Of a DNA stretch of 64,000 nt, positions 44,587-54,915 are shown one piece after another. The stretch lies in contig JASDFA010000019.1 of assembly GCA_035772735.1 (NCBI GenBank), positions 68,424,001 through 68,488,000 on the forward strand. Reading direction: 5' to 3'. The position numbers and the translations under genes are program-made. Within the stretch, counting starts at the first letter, position 1, and each line of letters starts with the position of its first letter. The stretch comes from Datura wrightii. Lineage: Eukaryota; Streptophyta; Magnoliopsida; Solanales; Solanaceae. The notes under the pieces are model-generated. The model did no database searches. It saw only the letters and a program-made list of their open reading frames with translations, and was not told the DNA's origin.

Positions 44587-44872
44587 ATTAGGATTCCTTA
44601 GGAATATATTGTATGGGGAAGTTATTAGGGTTAAGTATTTTGCCTAAGAGCCCCTAGCCTACTTATAAATATGTTTGTGACTTCATCAGTCAGGCATACA
44701 CTTTGATAGGCATAGGCTAGAAAACTAAAAGGTTTTTACTATTTTCTTTAGAGTTACAAGTTTGCTTAAGACAAAGGTGATTCTTGACAATACTTCAACT
44801 ATCATGGCTAAAGGTACGTTCCTATTTATATTTTTGTTGCATTTTAACTCTAGTATGTGTTGAAATTCAACA
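44587..44872 (+). repeat. Copia 3' LTR, last part
   Basis: Unique sequence after the MITE with a TATA box (TTATAAAT, 44663-44670) and a following 200-bp R/U5-like region. The end is placed at TTCAACA (44872) because copia LTRs end in CA; no partner LTR or target duplication confirms it. Confidence 0.45.
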
Positions 44873-45951
44873 CTTAATACACTCAATCTTCATCTCTAAA
44901 ACTCTAGTCATGCAGTATTAAAGAGCTTTACATAAAACTCTCCCTTAGGAAGAAAATTAGACCTTGGTGAACATATAATGGTGCATCAGCAAGGGAGAAT
45001 TTATGTACTATTTATGGGACACATGAATTTATAGTCTTTTTGTAAAATTAGACATTTTATATATTTATTTTTTAAAAATTGGTATAATATTAATGTTGGC
45101 GCCCATACGATATACAACTTTATACAATATTATATATTTACTGCAGGCAATATATTAACTTTATATAACAATATACAAAAATATATAATAGTATATAAAA
45201 AGTATTTATACACACTTTTCCGTGATTATACAAAATTAAATAAACTTATATAAAATTGATGTATTATCAACTAATTCACTATGAATAACTAGTTTATATT
45301 TTTTTATGCAATTCCATTTCAAGTCAACAAAATAAAAGGATCAAGAAATTAAAGAAGCAACACTTAATTTTTCATCTTTATTTCTTTTTTCATAAATCTA
45401 AGATGTGAAAAAATTACCAACAAAGATATATAAGAGACAAAAAGGGGTAAGTGTTAATATAAGAGAAGAGATCGGTTAGGATAGAGGAAAAACTCAGAAG
45501 AGAAAACGAGAAAAATAAGTGTTTTATATAAAGCAAAAGAAAAGAAAAATCAACAATCACAAAAAAAGTGTTCAACAGATAATTTTCTTATCTATTGAAA
45601 AATAATTATGTGTAACATAATATCTATGAAATTGATTATAAAAATTCTAAAAGAAGAAGAAAAAAAAGGTGTGGCAGAAAAAGCAACAAAAAAAAGCAGA
45701 AAAAAATAAAAAGAAAAAAGAATGAAAAAGCATAAAAACATTTTTTTTAAAACAATGAAAAAGTAGAAAAAAATATAAAAAAGAAGAAGAAGAAGAATAA
45801 AGAAGCAGAAGAAACAAGAAAGAAGCGGTAGAAGGGAAAAAAAGAAGAAAAAACAACGGAGAAAAAAGAAGAACGAAGAAGAAGACAAAAAGTGTAATTG
45901 TTAAAACAATTAATGAAAAAGAAATTATAGATGGCTAAAGAGGTAATAAAC
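44873..45951. other. AT-rich stretch not assigned to any element
   Basis: No coding frame, LTR or inverted repeat recognised. It includes a TATATA-rich block (45050-45260). It is the only stretch between the copia end and the E4 start, so it may be original host intergenic DNA or a decayed element. Confidence 0.5.
45440..45900. repeat. Purine-rich low-complexity tract (AAG/GAA type)
   Basis: Strongly strand-biased A and G with repeated AAGAAG and AAAAAG words. The antisense frame is a Phe/Ser-rich run and is considered an artefact of composition. Confidence 0.8.
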
Positions 45952-48187
45952 TATAATACTTGGAAACCCTAAGATCAGACTGGGGAGTTGAAAAGAAAAA
46001 ATAAAGGATTTTCTGCACCAGGCCACAGAACGAGTCGTCCAGTGACTCGTCAGGAACCGCACGAGTCGTTAAGTGGCTCATTGGGAGGGGCTAGGACTTG
46101 GTTGAGATTTTTGTGTTCTGAGTGACCACGGGAGGTGACCACGAGTCGTGGTCAGCACCACGACCCGTTAAGTCATTCGTGGTCAAGAGAGATTGGGGAT
46201 CTAGGATTTTGGGCAGCGAAGGCAACCGGAGGTAACCATGAGTCGTGGTCACAAATAATGATTTTTTATGTCCCTCGTGGTAACCTTCAACAGATTTTTG
46301 GCAGTGTTATTGACGAAGGCGGACCAGGAGTCATGGCCAGTGATGACGACTCATCCAGTCCCTCGTCGGGACTAGCATTCTAATTTTTTCTACGAGTTTA
46401 TTAAGGGCTTTTTTCATAATTTCTATGTTCCTAAGGCCTAAACTATGTCTTTTTAAGGTTAGAATGGAGTGTTTTAAGAAGAGTTAAGTCATTCTAAGCA
46501 TATCCTAATTCATGCATACAAGTTTAGAAATTTGAGAGGTGATCAAGGATAGTTCTTCAAAGTTCTTCCTCAATTCTCTTTGAGCTATCAAGGAAGTGTG
46601 AAAATTAGATCCCTCATGTATGTAACTCTATGAATGGGTGCAATTGTCACACCTATGCTCAATTCACTCTCAATTCATGATGTTCTAATTGATGATTCCA
46701 TGGGGGTTTTATCCAATGCATGAATTCCTAAGTTTTATTCATGGGTATGATCGAAGCATGTTTTAAAAGATGAATTATAATTAGTAGGAAGATTTCACAA
46801 TGTTTTAAATTATAAATTTATGTGTTCAAGTTTTCTAAACTATGATGCCCATCCATGAATGTTCATGAAAGTTGAGATCTATGAGATATATATTCAAGTA
46901 TGATGTGATATTTATGAAGAAAGTATGATTTCGAAATACCCATGTTTATGTTCATGTTTTCAAAGTGGATCAAGTTGATTTCAAGTATGTTTAAGTATTG
47001 AGAAAGCCCATATGATCAAGTATGTCTTATGATTTCATGAATTAACTTACCACATGGTTTTGGAGTCAAGACTCCTATTATTATTAGCTTGTGGTATGGT
47101 TTGATCTAAGGCTTCTCATGTTATGATTTCCGATATTACATGCATGTTATTAATCTGCTTCGTCACTAGACAATGGTCAGCTTCATTGAAAAATGATGGA
47201 GAGCATATGCCTGTTTTTGGGAGTAGTATCTAGCACCGAGTAGGCTAAGGGTCAGTCAACCCTATGCCTCAGAACTACTCACCAACATAGGTATGATCAG
47301 ATTATTTGGGACCTCCTTTAGAGCTTTCCCTTGCCCCCAATGGGCCTTGAGCTTGATATCGATATTATGGTAGTGCCCTTAGCCCTAGCAAGGATTTGGA
47401 CGGCTCTGCCCACTTTAGCGTGATAGTCGGGACCATGTAAGCTCTATTGTGGTAATGTCGGTTATATGATGAGTCTTCCATTATTCCTCATGATTTCAGT
47501 TATGCATGTACATCAGTCCTGATATTATGATTTCAGTAGGTTTGATCCAATGTTCAGTTTTACTTATGATTATCAGTTTTCAACTTTAGGTCATTTGATT
47601 CAGTTATGATGTTCAAATTATGTTCAGATGATGATTTCATAAAATAGCATGCAAGCCCTACTCTCAAAATATTATCTTGATTATATTTTATACCATGCAT
47701 GTTTAATGATCTTACTTAGTTATAGGTTTTACTTACGTTGCATACTCGGTACATTCCATGTACTGACCGCATACTCTATGTTGTATCGTTTCATGATATA
47801 GGATTCGATATCCAGACTCAGTCTCGCTGCTGTTCATATTCCCGGAGTTAGCTTTCCTCAGCCTCATTTGGTGAGTCCTCATCTTGCGAGGGCCCTTCTT
47901 ATCAGTTGTATGTCGTATTATCAGTTTTCAAATTTTAGTGAGTTAGTTGGGATCTTGTCCCATCAAATCGTCAGTGATCGAGTCTTTTTTGGACATAGTT
48001 GTATTTATCTTTTGATTGATGTATGTATTCTGATGTTATGTTTGTTTATACTTCCGCCATGCTATTTATGATGATCTTCCTCTTATCTATGTTGAGTTAG
48101 ATGTATGTTCATGTCATGGGTCGACTTGGAGACTCTTGGGGTTTCTTGTCTCGTGTCTCGATCCGGACCTATGTTTGGGTCGTGACA
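45952..48187 (+). repeat. E4 5' LTR (2236 bp)
   Basis: Starts TATAATACTTGG (first dinucleotide TA where the 3' LTR has TG) and ends GGGTCGTGACA. It carries about 105 bp near 46645-46748 that the 3' LTR lacks (compare 62805-62815). The motif array is at 46020-46375. Confidence 0.88.
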
Positions 48188-48191
48188 AATT

Positions 48192-48203
48192 TGGTATTAG
48201 AGA
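48192..48203 (+). other. E4 primer binding site
   Basis: TGGTATTAGAGA, two changes from the initiator-Met complement TGGTATCAGAGC, 4 bp after the 5' LTR. Confidence 0.75.
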
Positions 48204-48520
48204 TGATGAGTATCAGGCTCGAGAGGTCAGAGTAGCCGACCCATAGAGACTAGCCCTCAAGAGTGTAGCAGATTTGGCCGGAGACTTGTGGGTCAGTGCT
48301 TAGCAGGTTCAGGTACTTGTTTCGGGTACGAGAAGCCCGAACATATTCTTAGAGATTGCCCAGCAGCAAGACAGGGTCATGATAGGGGCCGAGACCCAGC
48401 TTCTAGTTTAGCAGCTCCACCAGCACGCCCAGCTCAGCAGGGGGATCTACTTTTGTACAGGTAGCGGACAGAGCCAAAGTAGATTTTATGCCCTAACATC
48501 CCGAATTTAGTACACTGGTA
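48204..48520 (+). pseudogene. gag: E4 gag C-terminal remnant with decayed knuckle
   Basis: GQCLAGSGTCFGYEKPEHILRDCPAARQG: the knuckle (48318-48359) has Tyr at its second Cys (C-x2-Y-x4-H-x4-C), which should abolish zinc binding. It follows the PBS within about 115 bp, so the gag start and capsid are deleted. The frame ends in stops before the protease. Confidence 0.8.
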
Positions 48521-48534
48521 TGTTATGAGTATTT

Positions 48535-49010
48535 CATCTTAATGAATATGCTTTGTTAGACCCAGGGGCTACTTTATCTTTTGTGATGCCCTATGCTGCT
48601 AGTAATTTCGGAGTCGGTCCCAAAATCTTATTAGAACCCTTCTCAGTCTCTACTCTAGTTGGTGATTCAGTTATAGCAAGACTGGTGTATAGAAATTGCC
48701 CTTTCATAGTCCTTCAGAAAGTCAACTCAGCAGATTTAGTAGAGCTAGCCATGTCCGATTTTGATGTTATCCTCAGCATGGATTGGCTATTTGCATGCTA
48801 TACCTCAGTGAATTGTAGAACCTGTGCAGTAGAGTTCAGATTTCCGGGTGAGCCAGTCTTAGAGTGAAAGGTAGTTCAGTTGCGCCTGTAGGTCATTTCA
48901 TTTCCTACCTTAAGTCCAGAAAGATCATTTCTAAGGGTTGCGTGTACCATCTAGTTAGAGTTAAGGATGCTACATTCGAGACCCCAACTACCTAATTAGT
49001 TTCAGTAGTA
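48535..49010 (+). pseudogene. pol: E4 aspartic protease (broken)
   Basis: LLDPGATLSFVMPYAA holds the active-site Asp in a D-P-G context. Then ADLVELAMSDFDVILSMDWL, the second retropepsin motif (FDVIL-x-MDWL). The frame is open 48553-48867, then a TGA, a frame change and further stops before the RT. Its role was polyprotein maturation. Confidence 0.82.
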
Positions 49011-49283
49011 TGTGAATATCCTGAAGTGTTTCCAGATGATCTACTGAGAATCCCTCCCAAGCCGGAGGTCGATTTTGGTATTGACCTTCTTCTCAATATG
49101 CAGCCTATATTCATTCCTCCTTACAGAATGGCTCCAGTTGAGCTAAAGGAGTTGAAGGAGCAGTTGAATGACCTCTTAGATAAGAGTTTCATTAGACCTA
49201 GCAAATCCCCATAGGGTGCACCAGTTCTCTTTGTCCGCAAGAAAGATGATTTCCTTCGTATGTGCATTGATTATCGGCAACTG
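49011..49283 (+). pseudogene. pol: E4 reverse transcriptase, N-terminal part (split by Athila-2)
   Basis: EYPEVFPDDLLRIPPKPEVDF, PPYRMAPVELKELKEQLNDLLDKSFIRP, then a TAG where E3 has Trp (SPWGAP), then VLFVRKKD and MCIDYRQL. The frame stops at the target site AACTG (49279-49283) and resumes at 59241. Confidence 0.88.
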
Positions 49284-50735
49284 TGTTCGGTGGTTCGGTA
49301 TAGGGGTTAAAAACCGACACGCAAGTGCACGTGGTCAAACAAGTAATAAAGTGGCTAAGTAGCCAAGTATCGATCCAAGGAGTCTCAAGATATGTAAAGT
49401 TGCCTAGTTTACTATATTCCTATTTCACTTCTAATTATGCTAACAACAATGTAACCAACAGTTACTTGAGTTTTTGTTTCTAAACTATATATACTAAAAT
49501 TAATAACAACTATTTACTGTGAATTTAGACAATGGATATGAACATGCCAAGGTTAAGAACAAGTAATGAACTTGATAATCATGATAATTTGGTTAATCTC
49601 TTCTTCATGTTGCTGGCCAAGAACATTCGCCTAGAAATTAAAACTCTCGTATTTAATTTCACTTTAGAATCATAAACCATCCGTCTACATTTCTGTGATC
49701 AAATGCAATTTATGACCTAGCAATACAATTCCGGTTCCTAAATTGACTAATACGGCTTTCAAGTATATTTCTATCAGGAAAGCACATCAAAACCCAATTT
49801 TCCCAAATCAAGTTAAGAACAATACCCTATTAATTCACAACTTTCCAATTTCTTGCTCTTTCGAGTGAAATTGGACTTTTTAGATGTACATTAATGTTGG
49901 CCACGCACTAATGCAGTAAGAACAAGAATTAATAGAACAACATGAAAGAATAAGAAGAAAACCATATCAATTATAATCAAAATTCATTACAAGTGTCAAA
50001 ACCTCAGCAAGGAAGAGAATTAGCCACTCATTTGTGGATTGATCATCCTAAAATGAGTGTAAATCATACGTACAATTGATAGAAAGAAGAAAAGAAGAGA
50101 AGAAATCCCTTAGCTTTTTCGTTCCTCAACTGCTCCTAACCCACGTCCTTGCTCTCCACTTCTGAACTCAGTCTAAAAAAAAAATTAAAAACTGCTTAAA
50201 ATAAACCTAAGTGTGCTATTTATACTAGTGGGAAATTTTTTCCGGAATAACAAGCAACGTGTCACGGAGGCCAACGCGGAGCACTGCCTCTGTGACACGG
50301 CGTGGACGCGGACCTTCACTGGAATTTCAGGGTCCGGTAAATTAGCCTCAACGTGGCACGGAGGCCAATGCGGAGGCCTCTCTCCGTGCCACGGAGCTGA
50401 CGCGATGGCACACTGGAATTTGCCATTTTAATTCCTGTTCAGGCAGTGTGCTACCGCGATGGTAGCATGGCACGGCTCCATCGCGGAGCCCCTATAAAAT
50501 GTGCATTCCAATGTCTTTTCCACGTTCGCATCCAAGTCCAACTCCGACATAGTTCCCACATGCATTTTAGCTCCTAAAAATCACATTTACCTGCAAAACA
50601 AATGCTAATCATGTTGGTTAGTATAAATTCGCATTTTATTACCAATTACATGATATTATATACACATTGCACAACAAACAAGGTAAAAATGATACGTTTG
50701 AGTATCACTTGGGCATATAAATCTGCCCAAGATCA
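49284..50735 (-). repeat. Athila-2 3' LTR (1452 bp)
   Basis: Plus-strand ends TGTTCGGTGG and CCCAAGATCA. TATA box (minus TATAAATA) at 50218-50225. About 99 percent identical to 57786-59235 by eye. Confidence 0.92.
50259..50491 (-). promoter_or_regulatory. CG-rich hairpin module, Athila-2 3' LTR
   Basis: First hairpin 50259-50298 with one mismatch (CCTCTGTGACAC against GTGTCACGGAGG). A second related unit lies near 50355, and the CCGCGATGG..CCATCGCGG hairpin is at about 50453-50486. It lies about 34 bp upstream of the TATA box on the minus strand. Confidence 0.7.
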
Positions 50736-50750
50736 CTTACCCCACACTTA
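50736..50750 (-). other. Athila-2 polypurine tract
   Basis: Minus strand TAAGTGTGGGGTAAG next to the 3' LTR, identical to that of Athila-1. Confidence 0.85.
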
Positions 50751-52541
50751 AATCCTTGTTCGTCCTCGAACAACACATACACAAATCATGCAAATTACAT
50801 CCCAACCTTTGTCACTATGGTGCAACAATTTACGCTACGGTCATATCGATTATTCAATTTTTGCAAATCATCAAGAAAACATGCTTGGTCGTACAATACA
50901 ATGACCTTTAATACATCAAGACTTCCTAGACTTTAAGAATTGATTCTTGATATCGGCAAACTCATGCAAATCAGCTAATCAAGAAATCCAACACGAAAAT
51001 CAATCTTTCATCAAGCATGTGCCCTCATAACTCAAGAGAATCTTCCCCTTTTTGTTCATGCAACACACAAACATGCAAGTAGGGGCATATAAAAATTAAT
51101 TTCACTCACTCTCCCAAAAGAATTCACATGCCTCATGTCATGCCCCATACGCTTGCCCTTAGTGTATTACTCCACTAATATAAAGAAATGTAATATAGGA
51201 TCACGTAGGACTTTAATGGGTTGTAACGGGGCTATGGATCTAGGATATATATATTGGATTAGCCAATAATAGTCGCTAGCATCCTTAAGCGCCTTTTCAA
51301 CTCATTCCCATTGACTCATGGACATTGTTCCTCTCTTTTCTCTTTTTCTCCCATTCATGCTGGTTTACTTTCATACAGCCCATTTCATAAAACACACTTG
51401 ACACAAAACAAAGGGCTTTCATGTACCCTCACTATCATTTAATTATAGCAAGTGCCTCTTCAACATCATCTTTTCTTTCCTCACTCTGCTTTTCTTTTTC
51501 TTTTCACTCTTTAACACTTTGGGAAACATTTTCTTTTCTTTGTAAGCGCTTAAGAGTTTCGTATAGACTTTAAGGCTAATGAAAAGAAGGAATAAAGCTT
51601 AGTTTATACAATTTTGGACAAAAGAAAGAAAGAAATCGGCTAAAGGCTCAACGGGCTAACTAGGGTATACAACACATAGAAAGGTAGAGTTTGACAAGAA
51701 AAAATGGAAACTATCGGTTAAAACAAAGAAATGCCTACATCCTTTCCAACACTACACTTCCTTCATTTCATTTTGTACACACACCAGGCAAGTTCTAGAC
51801 AATTCACAATGACATGGAATAGCAATACCTCACTTCACACTTCATGCACATGCTCGAATCAAGATGCATTCACAGACTCTCTAATTAGCCAATCACATGA
51901 ATTCAAAATTAAGCCTCAATCATACTGAATCAAATTCTATAGCCTAGGTAACTCAACATATTTACAGAATTGCATGCTTTCAAACGAATCACTTCCACAT
52001 TTTGAACATCAGTTACAACACGCAATGAAATTTTAGCAACCATAAGCAACTACAGTTCATTGATGCAATCCACCAAAGAAAAACTAAAAACAAATAAAAA
52101 TCCTACTCCTACCGACTACATTTCCCTTAAGACGGTCGTCATCCATCCATCATAGGGAACAGTCACTAACTATGACATCGGTTCAATGGGACTATTCTCG
52201 GTAAAAGAACCGAAAACAAAATCCGAGAAACCCAAAAAAAATAAAAATCGAAAAATTTTGCAACACATTGATCATTTCGATAGAAAGAAAATATTTACAA
52301 GTGCAAAATATTTTCGCGCAAATTTTTGAAAAATATCGATCATCTCGATAGAAAAAAAATATTTACAAAATATTTACACTGGCAACCATAACTTTTCATA
52401 ACACACATCATTAGCCACAAAACAAATATATACAGATACATCACCAAACAGTTCACAACAGGGAAAGCACAAACATTCATACAAATCAAGGAAAAACATA
52501 CAGCAAATTAGAGCCTATGTCCCAGCACCTAGCTACTCCCC
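50751..52541 (-). other. Athila-2 long 3' untranslated stretch
   Basis: Non-coding. Homologous to 9311-11029 of Athila-1, with many shared blocks. No frame or domain recognised. A short tandem duplication of an AAAATATTTAC segment occurs near 52290-52375. Confidence 0.7.
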
Positions 52542-52553
52542 ACCCCACACTTA
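52542..52553 (-). other. Internal PPT-like motif downstream of ORF3
   Basis: Minus strand TAAGTGTGGGGT, about 70 bp after the ORF3 stop, the same place as in Athila-1. Confidence 0.6.
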
Positions 52554-52621
52554 AATCGAACACTGTCCCCAGTGTTCACAAAAATTACAAAACAACAAAT
52601 TTGGGTGGTGGAACTCCCTGA

Positions 52622-53842
52622 TCAGTCGAAATATTCGACTACTTCATCTGGTGCTGCGGCCTCGTCGCCCATATCTGAATCAGCTCCATCGTCGTCATCG
52701 GACTCCACATCGGAGTCCTCACGACGTGTCTCCTCATCAGTAGGGACATCGTCATCCGTCGGCTCCACGAAGGCTGGTCCCACCCGACATAAGGCTCTGG
52801 CGTTCTTGCCAAAGGGGTAGTCCAGCTCCAGCTGCCATAATTCTTCCTCAGTGGCTGGTCTCCCACCAATCCGTAGTTGTAGCATCTGTATGCCAAACAT
52901 ACGGGCCATGTACTGATCGTCCCGAGCATGTCCCTCGCCCAAAGTCAGTACTGGTCCGTGTGTAGTGTCGGGGGCCTTAGTCTTTGTCACATCGAGGGCC
53001 CTCCGCTCCAACTGCGGAATATAGTCCAAAGCTTCTTCCTCAATATCAAGGCCTCGGAGGAAGGTGGTGATGAGTCCGCCAAACCCGTATCTGTGGCCCT
53101 GGTGCAGTCTGGCTCTCTTCATGGCGGATATTATTACCGCCCCAACATTAATCTCAAGCCCTTTCATAAGGGCATACACCAAGCAGACACGGTCCCGGGT
53201 CACGTCCGTCATATGAACTCCCGGGATCAAACACGAACACACAATCTTCAGCCATATTCTGGCCTCCCTGTTCATCTGCGAATAAGGCAGAGTCTGGTGG
53301 TAACCCCTCTCCTTGTGTCTACTCCATCGGGATGTGGATCGAGCCCCACACAACGTACATCTGATGTCGGCGTACGGTGGGGTGATGTTTAGCTGGCGGA
53401 GAACGTGAGCGTCTGTGTCCCACGCTCCAACGATGGCATTCAGCTGCTGGGGTTCCAGAGTGACAATCTGCCCTCTGATTTTCACTGTGTGGCTTCTGAT
53501 GGCCGGGTTCCAGTTTGCATAAAATTCCCGGACCAAGTGAAGGTTGCACTCCTTGGGCTCCTGAAAGATAAAGCTGAGCCCAGCTGCCTCGATTCTCTGT
53601 ACAATGCGAGGGAACTCCTGTGCGAGTGGTTCCCGTGCAATATGTTCCTCCGGGAAGTACTTGTTCTCCTTATGCTTATCATACCATTTCTTTCCTTCCT
53701 CGGTTACCCATCTTGTTCCGTATTGGCGGCGTTGGCCGCGTGGAACAGTGGGTGCATCTAGGACTGTGGTGCCCAGTCTCATCCTTTTCCTACCGGTGCC
53801 TGAGGTAGAAGCACCCTTGCCTTTATCTTGTCTGCTCGCCAT
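52622..53842 (-). CDS. Athila-2 ORF3, open frame of about 406 codons
   Basis: The start at 53842 (MASRQDKGKG) is preferred over an ATG at 53863 because the predicted acceptor lies 5 bases upstream of it and Athila-1 has an ATG at the same place. Basic N-terminus with a possible nuclear signal (GRKRMRLG), then WYDKHKENKYFPEEHIAREP, FYANWNPAIRSHTVKIRGQ, NREARIWLKIVCSCLIPGVH and VCLVYALMKGLEINVGAVI. It ends in a strongly acidic tail of about 45 residues (DVESDDDDGADSD). The middle resembles the Pfam putative plant transposon protein domain, function unknown. It occupies the env position of Athila, but I see no signal peptide, membrane span or coiled coil. It is the most intact gene of this element. 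Confidence 0.85.
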   Translation of the reverse strand: MASRQDKGKGASTSGTGRKRMRLGTTVLDAPTVPRGQRRQYGTRWVTEEGKKWYDKHKENKYFPEEHIAREPLAQEFPRIVQRIEAAGLSFIFQEPKECNLHLVREFYANWNPAIRSHTVKIRGQIVTLEPQQLNAIVGAWDTDAHVLRQLNITPPYADIRCTLCGARSTSRWSRHKERGYHQTLPYSQMNREARIWLKIVCSCLIPGVHMTDVTRDRVCLVYALMKGLEINVGAVIISAMKRARLHQGHRYGFGGLITTFLRGLDIEEEALDYIPQLERRALDVTKTKAPDTTHGPVLTLGEGHARDDQYMARMFGIQMLQLRIGGRPATEEELWQLELDYPFGKNARALCRVGPAFVEPTDDDVPTDEETRREDSDVESDDDDGADSDMGDEAAAPDEVVEYFD

Positions 53843-53847
53843 TGTAC

Positions 53848-54557
53848 CTGTCAATTTACACAAACAAGCACAAAGTTAAGCTAAAAACTTGTGAACTTCG
53901 GCTAAGGTAGGGTTACACAACATTTACCCCACACTTAGGCCTTAGCTACTTCTACAAAATTACGGCAAGAATAACTCTAATTATACCACAGACAACACTA
54001 TACACTTCATGCTTAGTGCGTTCACAAAAAAATTTCGACAGCATAACGGTTAGCGTACTACTCAGACTTCATACAGCTAATCCCAATCCTACTATCGCTA
54101 ACAATTCACACATCGCACTTCGCAACAAAAACAACAACAAAATAACAACAACGATAAAAACATTCTATATACAATCTAATCCAAACAATCTAACCAATTT
54201 ACACACTTTTTGCCTTTTCCCAAAAAATTCGAGAATTTGTCGTCTTTTAACATTAACACAATATTTACCACGACTTCTCTCAATTTACAAACACACCCCG
54301 GCATCTAATTTTCCGACTTATCAAGTCGCTCAAGTTAAATTCAACAACTCATGCCCTAGAATACAATTCTATAATCAAATTCGAATTATTTACGCAATCG
54401 ATAAGTTCAAACGCTAAATACAACAATCCAAACATATATCAATCACAAATAATCCAACATTCATGTTTAATTTCTACCTAGGGTGATACATCTCACCTCA
54501 CATGCCCAAATTTGACTAAAATCGCCAAAAAAATTGAGATAGATGATGAAAACATAC
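53848..54557 (-). other. Predicted leader intron of Athila-2 ORF3
   Basis: Donor AAAG|GTATGTTTTC (GT at 54557-54556), acceptor AATTGACAG|GTACAATG (AG at 53849-53848), and a CTTAAC branch-like site about 30 bp before the acceptor. AT-rich interior, 710 bp. Donor and acceptor are conserved in Athila-1. The pattern looks like the 5'-UTR intron of a plant gene. Not tested by RNA data. Confidence 0.55.
53926..53937 (-). other. Internal PPT-like motif upstream of ORF3
   Basis: Minus strand TAAGTGTGGGGT, inside the predicted intron. Counterpart of 12412-12423 in Athila-1. Confidence 0.6.
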
Positions 54558-54759
54558 CTTTGAATTGAGAAACCGAAGAAACTTGACGTATTCCTTGCCT
54601 AGGAACGTGGCACGGTGCTTGGGGAGGGGGCAATAGGTGTTTTGGTCGCGGAGGGAAGAGGGAATGGGAAGAAATAGGGAGAAATCGGGGGTTTTAATTT
54701 AAGAAAACATGCGGGTCACCCGGTAACCCGGTGTGACCCGGCACCAAATACACGGCAAC

Positions 54760-54915
54760 GTGTCACGGAGGGTAACGCGGAGATCCTCCTCCGTGACACG
54801 GAGCCAACGCGTTGGCTTACTGGATTTTTGAAAAATCCGGATTTTGCCTTCAACGTGTCACGGAGGGTAACGCGGAGCCCTACCTCCGTGACACGACGCC
54901 AACGCGCCAGTGCAC
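54760..54915 (-). promoter_or_regulatory. Internal hairpin module upstream of ORF3 (Athila-2)
   Basis: Two perfect hairpins, 54760-54799 and 54855-54894. Each has arms GTGTCACGGAGG / CCTCCGTGACAC and a 16-nt loop containing TAACGCGGAG. Each is followed by a CGGAGCCAACGCG or CGACGCCAACGCG segment. Downstream on the minus strand come AT-rich TTAAATTAAAAC and a leader of about 140 bp up to the donor at 54558. It is a candidate promoter for ORF3. Confidence 0.55.

Larger units (their letters stand above)
5849..44872 (+). mobile_element. Ty1/copia element, dispersed by nested insertions
   Basis: The container element is seen as three pieces: integrase start (5849-6208), integrase end to RNaseH, PPT and 3' LTR start (32858-35718), and the rest of the 3' LTR (about 44310-44872). 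The pieces join in phase at insertion targets: an integrase codon run ending IRSD at 6207 resumes as RGGEYY at 32858, and the LTR resumes across the GGAAA duplication of E3. The 5' LTR and gag are left of the window. The right end is estimated from the LTR terminus and is uncertain by tens of bases. It is an old copy with many stops and frameshifts. Confidence 0.75.

Noticed and set aside
44806..44830. ATGGCTAAAGG after the copia LTR promoter as a host gene start
   Set aside because: The frame does not stay open, and the context is the R/U5 part of the copia LTR.
45592..45888. Open minus-strand frame rich in Phe and Ser, like a membrane protein
   Set aside because: It is the complement of an A/G-rich low-complexity tract, with no domain or start context.
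52250..52380. Short repeats with a spacer look near 52290-52375, considered as an array
   Set aside because: Only two imperfect copies of an A/T-rich word; not CRISPR or satellite.
52928..53879. Several plus-strand frames opposite ORF3
   Set aside because: Antisense shadows of the ORF3 codons. Homology to Athila-1 is on the minus strand.
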